Positions 47,556 through 53,858 of a DNA stretch of 53,858 nt are shown here, in pieces (within the stretch, counting starts at the first letter, position 1; the number at the start of each line of letters is the position of its first letter). Source of the stretch: an uncultured bacterium (GTDB lineage: Bacteria > Patescibacteriota > Minisyncoccia > Phycocordibacterales > PALSA-1337); the NCBI GenBank assembly GCA_903872035.1, contig CAIQIZ010000020.1, positions 1-53,858 of the forward strand. The letters run 5' to 3'. Below the pieces are notes generated by a model. It worked only from the letters and a program-made list of their open reading frames with translations, did not search any database and was not told the origin of the DNA. Position numbers and translations under genes: made by a program.

Positions 47556-47632
47556 GTGTCCGTGGGCGCAAGCCCCTTTCGATCAAATCGTGACGGACAC
47601 ATCAAAGAGCCTCTGAAAAGGGGTTTTTTGAT
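47556..47632 (+). ncRNA. Candidate novel small RNA: three-way junction plus intrinsic terminator
   Basis: P1 GTGTCCGT/ACGGACAC, P2 GGGC-GCAA-GCCC, P3 CGAT-caa-ATCG, terminator ATCAAAGAGCCTCT-gaaa-AGGGGTTTTTTGAT. Confidence 0.65.
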
Positions 47633-47634
47633 GT

Positions 47635-48018
47635 CTACTTTACATTCATGACGCTCCAGAAGTGCATTTTGCCATTACCGATCCGTCGGACGATGACTCT
47701 TATTTTGAGAGTACCTTTGCCTATAGTAGCGCATAGTGCCCAGTATTCGCTCTTATCGATCTTCCTATGACTCTCGATCATTGATGCTTTAATAAGAACA
47801 GTCCTAACATGAGGCAGAAAGTTGAGCTTATGTACCTGTTCTGCCTGTGTTCGTGCTTTGTGCTCCAAATGAAAACGCAAGTGGTTGAATCCGTCGGTAG
47901 TGAATGAGATCGTCTCATTCAAGCAGGGACAAAAAAGCGGAGTAAATCTTTTATACTCCGCCCGGCGCTTCTTAAGTAATTTATAATACTGGTCAGGTGG
48001 CAATTTATTTTGTATCAA
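47635..48018 (-). CDS. Hypothetical protein, possibly BECR/RelE-like nuclease fold
   Basis: CPCLNETISFTTDGFNHLRFHLEHKARTQAEQ; LKIRVIVRRIGNGKMHFWSVM. Confidence 0.45.
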   Translation of the reverse strand: MIQNKLPPDQYYKLLKKRRAEYKRFTPLFCPCLNETISFTTDGFNHLRFHLEHKARTQAEQVHKLNFLPHVRTVLIKASMIESHRKIDKSEYWALCATIGKGTLKIRVIVRRIGNGKMHFWSVMNVK

Positions 48019-48099
48019 AAAACACCGCGGTGCGATGTCCTTTGAGGAAAATTATATACCTATAGATGATTGGGTCAAGAAGAATGATATACTTTCCCT

Positions 48100-48636
48100 A
48101 TGGACCAGGATTCTCCACAGACAGACGTTCCACAACCGGATAACACAACACCGATCGAACCACCGGTGGCGGCAGTCGCGTCTGATTCGGATACGCCGAC
48201 GGACGCTTCGATTTCCGCTCCAATTGATTCCGACCAAACTTCTTCGGTTCCCACCGCTGCTCCCGTCGCTAATCCTGCCGATGTTCCCGTGGCCGCGCCG
48301 ATTGTAACGCCGGATCCATCTCCCATAACGACGCCCGCGCCAGTTCCAGCGGCGAGATCTTCGCAGTCAGTTCTCGGAAATAAAGCATCGACCATAGACA
48401 AAGAAACATTCATTAGGCTCGGCCATGAGGGACGACGGAAAAAGAAGGAAGCCAAGTTGGAGCGCATCATGAAGGAAGCGGCCAAAAGGGGACATTTGAA
48501 TAGCCGGGAAGCGGCAGTGGCAGCGGAGATCTCATTGCGGACAGCGGAATGTTATCTAAATGACCTGGTCGCGGCCGGGCGATTGGTTCGGCATAGTGCG
48601 GGGAATGAGACGGAGTATGTAGTCGGAATTAATTAA
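48100..48636 (+). CDS. Pro/Thr/Ser/Ala-rich N-terminus with C-terminal winged-helix-like domain
   Basis: GHLNSREAAVAAEISLRTAECYLNDLVAAGRLVRHSAG. Confidence 0.65.
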   Translation: MDQDSPQTDVPQPDNTTPIEPPVAAVASDSDTPTDASISAPIDSDQTSSVPTAAPVANPADVPVAAPIVTPDPSPITTPAPVPAARSSQSVLGNKASTIDKETFIRLGHEGRRKKKEAKLERIMKEAAKRGHLNSREAAVAAEISLRTAECYLNDLVAAGRLVRHSAGNETEYVVGIN

Positions 48637-48667
48637 AAGTTGTGGTGATAGTGCTATAATCCTCGTT

Positions 48668-49510
48668 ATGAAAAAACTATATATTGCTCTTATTATCATC
48701 GTGGTCCTAGCCATCGCGGTCATCGTCGGTCTCAAATATTATCATCCTACCGAAGCAGTGAAGAGATACACGGACTCGACCGGAACATTTTCATTCGAAT
48801 ATCCAGCGTACTTGTCGGTGGCCGAACAAGGCGGCACAGTTGCGTTATATATGGGCACTTCTACAGCTTGGAAACAATTGGCTGTGGTTGCGGCAGCGTA
48901 TCAAGCTAATTTTCTGCCATCTGTGAAGGATTCTCTGAAAGCATCCGTTATGAAAGTAAAGATTGGCAGTGATGTCGCATACAAAATCGCAGTCTCAGGA
49001 CCATATCAATCTCCTTTATTCGGTTTCGTATTTCCTCTGGATGATGCAGACAACCCTTCAGAAATGATGGTTGTTCTAAAGACAGGCGATGAGAAGTCCG
49101 GCCTGACAGAGAAGCAAGTCGAAGCGATGGCTAAGTCGCTCCATTTCGATAAGGCCAAAGCGCTTGCCTTGGCGAACTCGCGTTTGATGACTGCCCGTGT
49201 AAAAGGAGCGGATGCCCGCATAGAGGCAGAAATAGCACAACTAAGGGCCGGTGCCGAGGTGTATTTCACGGATGCTAGAGGATATACGGGTTTGTGCACG
49301 CCCAAAGTCGGGGTAGCCAATACGCAGGCCCTCAGATCCTTATTCGCGGACATCGCTTCAACGACAGGTGCTGCTAATATAGCTTGTTATAGCCAGAAGG
49401 CGTCATATGCTGTCTCAGTGAAGCTTCCGTCAGGTCCTATCTTCTGTGTTGACTCGTCAGGATTTTTTGGAAGTACCACGGCGATGATAAAGGGACTATC
49501 TTGTAAATAA
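48668..49510 (+). CDS. Membrane-anchored PsbP-like domain fused to a type IV pilin-like C-terminal head
   Basis: DSTGTFSFEYPAYLSV; DARIEAEIAQLRAGAEVYFTDARGYTGLCTP...FCVDSSGF. Confidence 0.6.
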   Translation: MKKLYIALIIIVVLAIAVIVGLKYYHPTEAVKRYTDSTGTFSFEYPAYLSVAEQGGTVALYMGTSTAWKQLAVVAAAYQANFLPSVKDSLKASVMKVKIGSDVAYKIAVSGPYQSPLFGFVFPLDDADNPSEMMVVLKTGDEKSGLTEKQVEAMAKSLHFDKAKALALANSRLMTARVKGADARIEAEIAQLRAGAEVYFTDARGYTGLCTPKVGVANTQALRSLFADIASTTGAANIACYSQKASYAVSVKLPSGPIFCVDSSGFFGSTTAMIKGLSCK

Positions 49511-49529
49511 AGGGTATTAATATCCTTTC

Positions 49530-49592
49530 TTCCGTCTTCGCTCGCGCGTCATGCCTACCTACGGTAGTCACGACGCCGCTCGCTAGACGGAA
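49530..49592. repeat. REP-like imperfect palindrome
   Basis: TTCCGTCTtcgctcgcgCGTCatgcctacctacggtagtcacgacgccgctcgctAGACGGAA. Confidence 0.7.
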
Positions 49593-49598
49593 TAAAAA

Positions 49599-49623
49599 TC
49601 GCGCCAACTTGAGGCTGGCGCGA
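49599..49623 (-). terminator. Intrinsic terminator for the 49643 (-) ABC gene
   Basis: TCGCGCCA...TGGCGCGA with T-run on minus strand. Confidence 0.8.
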
Positions 49624-49642
49624 CGTGAAATGTGGGGGACTA

Positions 49643-51502
49643 TTATGCTTCTTCTTCCTCTTCAACCAATGACTCGGCGTATTCCTTGTAGGCGGAGATC
49701 TCGCCGCGGTCTTGGAGGACTGCTTTGATCGAACCATCCTCAAAGATGATGACTTCGTCGAAGAGTTCGAGGTAGGTTGGATCGTGAGCGATGACAACGA
49801 TGGTTTTCCCAGCAAAGGTGGACTTGTCTGTGATGGTCCGGTAGAACCGCTTCTTTGTCTTCGGGTCGCAGTTCGACATCGGCTCATCGAAGAGACCGAT
49901 CCTGACACGCGGATCCATCATACGATACATGGTAGCTGCAAGCATGAGACGCTGCTCTTGGCCGCCGGAGAAATCGACCCCGTCCGGCCAATCGGATCCG
50001 ATCTGTGTTTGGTACGCAAGGGGAAGGGTCTCGACGAATTCGTTGACGCCGGCGATGCGTGCCGCAGCCTTGAGGCGCTCGATGCTTAGCTGGTCGTCAT
50101 TCTGGTAAGTCAGGGCCAGCGCGATTTTGAGGTCGCCGACACTGAAGTGTTGATCCATACAGGCCAGATGCGTTATCCAGCTTCGATGAGTGATTTCCGA
50201 GAGAGGCATGCCGCTCACGCGTACAGCGCCTTTGTCTGGCACATACATCTTGATGAGCAATTTCATAGCAGTGCTCTTACCTGAACCATTTGGTCCGACT
50301 ATAGCGACGACTTTGCCCGGAGCGATATTGAAACTGCAGTTCTGGAGGACGATCTTGTGCGTTCCATCTTCGCGTGGGTAGCTGAAGAGCACATCTTTGA
50401 ACGTCATTGAAGGTGTTTGTGAGAAGGTTATCTCCCGGGAAGAGGTCTCATCGATGACCGGCTTCTGGGCCATGAACGTTTCGTGGTACTCATACTCTTT
50501 TTGTGAGGCGTACATCTCGACCAGATGGTTGACTGTGTTATCAGCCGACCAACGGAACGAGCGCAGCATGCCGAAGAGGGTATATAGTCCACCAACGGTC
50601 ATGGTGCCTAATAGCACGCCTTTGGACATATAGATGAAGCCGGTGATGAGGCAGAGAGCCGACAAGCCGGCCAAATAGAGGCGAGAGATCAGTGAATAGG
50701 TTTGTTCGCGCTGGAACGTGCTTTTCAGCTTATTCTGGTGGGTCAGATACTTTTCCATCATGATGCCGACGCCTTCGAAGAGTTTCGTCTGCGTCAGCTT
50801 GGTGATACGGGTCAAAAATTCCCGATACAGCCGATGATATCGTCTGTCGATATGCTCCCAGTCCCAGAGCTCACGTTCACGCTTCCGGATCCGCATGGTA
50901 TTCATGACTTGTGGAATTATCGGCATGAAGGCGATGAGGAGAAGGAAGCTATCGAGTTTCAGGATGATGGCGAAGCTGGAGATAGCCACGATGACTGCGC
51001 CAGTCCATTGAAGCTGGAAGTCCCAGATCTCGATGATAGCGTCACGGCCTTTACCTTCGGCGTTATCGCGGATCTTCTCGAATCCGGGCAAACGCAAGCG
51101 AGCCAAGTCGAGAGTAGGCATATGCTCGGCATATATGCGGTCAAGGGTGATGCGGAATTGTTGTCGTGTCATCTGCCGCCGGAAATTTTCCAGAGCCCCC
51201 AGAACTTCACGGAGGACTGATTGGCTGACCAGGATGATCCCTGCCAAGATGATGAGTCCGGAGGAGATATCAGTTGAAGACTTCATTCCGTTAGCGAACT
51301 TCTGAAGGCCATAGCCTAGGGCACCGATAGAGCCGACCTCCAGAACAGCGTTTGTGAGGACGCAGATCCAGGAGATGATCAGGAATTTCTTGCTGATCGT
51401 GAGCACTATGCCGTGTGTTTCCCGCATAGCCCGCACGAACGAACTGATCGTACGGCAGAAGAGAGCCAGACGGCCCTCTTTTTTGGTTTTCGTACTATTC
51501 AT
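49643..51502 (-). CDS. ABC transporter, fused permease/ATP-binding (exporter type)
   Basis: N-terminal TM domain; VAIVGPNGSGKSTAMKLL; DFSGGQEQRLMLAATM; IGLFDEPMSNCDP. Confidence 0.9.
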   Translation of the reverse strand: MNSTKTKKEGRLALFCRTISSFVRAMRETHGIVLTISKKFLIISWICVLTNAVLEVGSIGALGYGLQKFANGMKSSTDISSGLIILAGIILVSQSVLREVLGALENFRRQMTRQQFRITLDRIYAEHMPTLDLARLRLPGFEKIRDNAEGKGRDAIIEIWDFQLQWTGAVIVAISSFAIILKLDSFLLLIAFMPIIPQVMNTMRIRKRERELWDWEHIDRRYHRLYREFLTRITKLTQTKLFEGVGIMMEKYLTHQNKLKSTFQREQTYSLISRLYLAGLSALCLITGFIYMSKGVLLGTMTVGGLYTLFGMLRSFRWSADNTVNHLVEMYASQKEYEYHETFMAQKPVIDETSSREITFSQTPSMTFKDVLFSYPREDGTHKIVLQNCSFNIAPGKVVAIVGPNGSGKSTAMKLLIKMYVPDKGAVRVSGMPLSEITHRSWITHLACMDQHFSVGDLKIALALTYQNDDQLSIERLKAAARIAGVNEFVETLPLAYQTQIGSDWPDGVDFSGGQEQRLMLAATMYRMMDPRVRIGLFDEPMSNCDPKTKKRFYRTITDKSTFAGKTIVVIAHDPTYLELFDEVIIFEDGSIKAVLQDRGEISAYKEYAESLVEEEEEA

Positions 51503-51678
51503 TTTTCGAGGTCCTTTCTTTCTTGAGTTTATTGTTTGACTGTATTACTGACGCTATTTTATCACGAAATTTGTATATGTCAAATGATGCGTGTTGTTCA
51601 AATATTTATATCAACTGCGCTCGAGTCTGCTGATAGCTTCTCTTTCCCAAATCCTCGCTTGTCGCTATAATATCGCGC

Positions 51679-52212
51679 ATGAAGCTCAACTATTGGAAAC
51701 TGGCAGTAACCGCATTATTGGCCTGGTATTTCATCTCATATGCGGTGGGGGATCCGATGCATACGCTTGCGAATTGGAATCTGTTCGACTATGCGGATCT
51801 GATCTTTCACGAAGCCGGTCACATCGCCTTCATGGCCATGGGGGATTTTATGCGTGTTCTGGGCGGATCTTTATTTCAGATATTCATTCCACTTCTATTT
51901 CTCGGCTATTTCTTGTTCTTTCGTCGCGAAGTGTTCTCGAGCGCCGTGGTCCTCTACTGGTTAGGCGAGAACCTGATAAGCATTTCCACATACATGGGAG
52001 ATGCAGTCACACAGCAGCTGCCGCTATTGGGAGGGGAGTCGGTCATACATGACTGGACTTATCTCCTCACTGCTATTGGGCAACTTAGAAATGCGGAAAG
52101 CCTTTCACATACAGTCTACATTTTGGGTTTTACAACGATCATCGCAGCGACGATATTCTGTATCCTCGGCTCGATTGAAAGGAGGAAGAGGAACGTCATC
52201 ATTGATATTTAG
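51679..52212 (+). CDS. Integral membrane protein with HEAGH metalloprotease-like motif
   Basis: DYADLIFHEAGHIAFMAMGDFMRVLGGSLFQ in a multi-TM protein. Confidence 0.65.
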   Translation: MKLNYWKLAVTALLAWYFISYAVGDPMHTLANWNLFDYADLIFHEAGHIAFMAMGDFMRVLGGSLFQIFIPLLFLGYFLFFRREVFSSAVVLYWLGENLISISTYMGDAVTQQLPLLGGESVIHDWTYLLTAIGQLRNAESLSHTVYILGFTTIIAATIFCILGSIERRKRNVIIDI

Positions 52213-52229
52213 ATATGGAAGGACAGATC

Positions 52230-52751
52230 CTATTTTCCTAAATACGCTTTCTTCAATTCGGCTATATCGAACTTGGTCATGCCGAGCATAGCTTGCATGG
52301 CACGAGCTGCGCCCTTGGGGTCCTTGCCGCCGATATATTTGGATAGGGAAGATGGAACGATCTGCCACGTGATCCCGAACTTGTCGTGATTTATCCATCC
52401 GCATTGTCCTGTCTCGCCGCTGTCGCCGAGCTTATCCCAGAAATAATCGATCTCTTTTTGGGTCTTGCATTCGACGACGAAGGAGATCGCGTTTGTCAGG
52501 TTGGTTTCGAAACCTTCCGGTTTGCCGCCATTCAGGGCTGTGAAGTCCTGACCTTCGAGTGTGAAGGCGATAGTCAGGACGCTTCCTTCCGGTTGGCCGG
52601 ATGCTTTGGCAGCATTTTTGTCATATCTCAGGACTGCACCTATCTTAGACCTCTTCTTACGGCCTGGGTTACCATTGAAGAGATCCACGTAGAACATTGC
52701 CGCATCCTCGGCTTGAAAGTCGAACCAGAAAAATGGGGAGATTTTATTCAT
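52230..52751 (-). CDS. VOC family protein (PhnB/3-demethylubiquinone-9 methyltransferase-like)
   Basis: PFFWFDFQAEDAAMFYVDLF; FGITWQIVPSSL; AMQAMLGMTKFDIAELKKAY. Confidence 0.9.
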   Translation of the reverse strand: MNKISPFFWFDFQAEDAAMFYVDLFNGNPGRKKRSKIGAVLRYDKNAAKASGQPEGSVLTIAFTLEGQDFTALNGGKPEGFETNLTNAISFVVECKTQKEIDYFWDKLGDSGETGQCGWINHDKFGITWQIVPSSLSKYIGGKDPKGAARAMQAMLGMTKFDIAELKKAYLGK

Positions 52752-52788
52752 GATGAAATTTTGTATTAGGCGCTTTTTCACGGAAACT

Positions 52789-53211
52789 TTACATCTCAGC
52801 TTTCTCCCACAGACCGATCTCGTTTCCACCAGGGTCACTGAACTCGGCCATGAAACCCCATTTACCTATAGGGTGCTTGGGAGTGGTGGTCTTGCCACCA
52901 GCTTTGGTTATCTTCTTAAGAGTATCGTCGATGGAATCTGTCTCGACCACGATCGATGGTTGCTCGCTTTTTTTGGTGCGCATATAGAAGCCGCCGTTGA
53001 TGCCGCCCATTTCTGTCGGCATACCTTCGTCATCGGAATCGGTCGTCATAGCCATCAGGTATTCCGGTTCTGCGCTGTCCTCGTCTCCTTTTTCTTCGTT
53101 ATCATCTTCCATAGAATTGAGTTTCCAATCAAAAACTTTCTCGTAAAAGGCCTTGGCTTCTTTGAAGTCATCAGCCGGGATTTCGAAATGTACTACTTTG
53201 TTTTTTGACAT
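52789..53211 (-). CDS. VOC family (glyoxalase-like) protein
   Basis: VVHFEIPADDFKEAKAFYEKVFDWKL; AEFSDPGGNEIGLWE. Confidence 0.92.
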   Translation of the reverse strand: MSKNKVVHFEIPADDFKEAKAFYEKVFDWKLNSMEDDNEEKGDEDSAEPEYLMAMTTDSDDEGMPTEMGGINGGFYMRTKKSEQPSIVVETDSIDDTLKKITKAGGKTTTPKHPIGKWGFMAEFSDPGGNEIGLWEKAEM

Positions 53212-53365
53212 GATATTTAAATGGTTAGATTGATAATTGGAACAATTGCACAGGTATTTTTTAGTACGGAAGAGGGTGCGATTTGGGTGCTCTCCAAAAA
53301 TCTAAAAATCATGTTACAATTTGTCCGGACGCATCGCTTTATTCAATATCTAATCAAACATTAAA

Positions 53366-53707
53366 ATGAATCCAGATCTAAATAAGACTCCGGAGATTGC
53401 TCCGACTCCAGCGCATAGAATGGTCTTTGGTATACTTTCCTATCTTGGTATCCTTGTCATCGTCTCTTTTATCTTTAGCAAGAACGATTCTTTTGTGAAG
53501 TTTCATATCAAACAAGGCTTGGTCATCTTTTGTATTGATCTGGTCGTCTGGATCATCGGCTTGGTAGCTTGGCAATTGTGGCCGATCCTGAATGTCATCA
53601 ACCTGGTAACTTTCATCTTTGCCGTCATCGGGATAGTCAACGTGGTCCAGAAGAAGGAGAAGGAGCTGCCTTGGATAGGGCAGTTCTCGAAGTATTTTAC
53701 GTTTTAA
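53366..53707 (+). CDS. DUF4870/Tic20-like small membrane protein
   Basis: GILSYLGILVIVSFIFSKNDSFVKFHIKQGLVIF, three to four TM segments. Confidence 0.7.
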   Translation: MNPDLNKTPEIAPTPAHRMVFGILSYLGILVIVSFIFSKNDSFVKFHIKQGLVIFCIDLVVWIIGLVAWQLWPILNVINLVTFIFAVIGIVNVVQKKEKELPWIGQFSKYFTF

Positions 53708-53858
53708 GGCGTTTACCAGCGCAAGTTCTAGTCTGAATCACTACATCCTTTAAACACTTCCCTGGGCGTTGAATAGTTTAGCCGTTTTCTCGGCCGATCG
53801 TTCAAAAGCTGGACGGCTTTGTTGATCTGGTATTGTGTAACAGTAGCAAAGAACATTC

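Noticed and set aside
47556-47600. Three-way junction as a hammerhead ribozyme
   Set aside because: It lacks the CUGAUGA and GAAA core strands required for a hammerhead.
1-53858. CRISPR arrays, rRNA and tRNA genes
   Set aside because: No regular repeat-spacer array, no rRNA-like stretch and no convincing cloverleaf were seen on either strand by eye; a tRNAscan/Infernal run would be decisive.

Overview
This window looks like a 53.9-kb chromosomal segment of a Patescibacteria/CPR (Parcubacteria-like) bacterium, judged from gene content and style (inference). Left to right it holds: a type IV pilus operon (PilB, PilC, three prepilin-like proteins); tpiA-pgk, a HIT protein, recJ and an RNase HI; a competence/sortase block (ComEC membrane part, two class-F-like sortases, a small VPNTG-type surface protein, Fe/Mn superoxide dismutase, and a ComEC-type MBL pseudoenzyme); rpmB and an M50 protease; and a str/S10 ribosomal superoperon broken up by accessory genes (rpsL-rpsG | small-ORF island with an ORF6N protein | fusA | three large secreted proteins | tuf | small membrane protein | rpsJ-rplC-rplD-rplW-rplB). 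The right part has a TIKI/TraB-like protein, an orphan histidine kinase, a MacA-like adaptor and LolD-like ATPase with no adjacent permease, an ABC-F ATPase, a DUF6624-like protein, a PIF1-like helicase, a probable small RNA gene, a PsbP-like/pilin-head fusion, an ABC exporter, a HEAGH membrane protein and two VOC proteins. The strongest undescribed signal is a two-copy composite cis-element at 13195-13351 and 17456-17612. Each copy is a 66-nt hairpin with an identical 32-nt core and compensatory stem changes, then six tandem 11-bp TTCTTCAT-like repeats and a -10-like hexamer. Each lies exactly 91 nt before the start codon of one half of a split ComEC system. The second strongest is a compact, apparently stand-alone small RNA gene at 47520-47632. 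All calls come from reading the sequence and the supplied ORF track; no searches were run.
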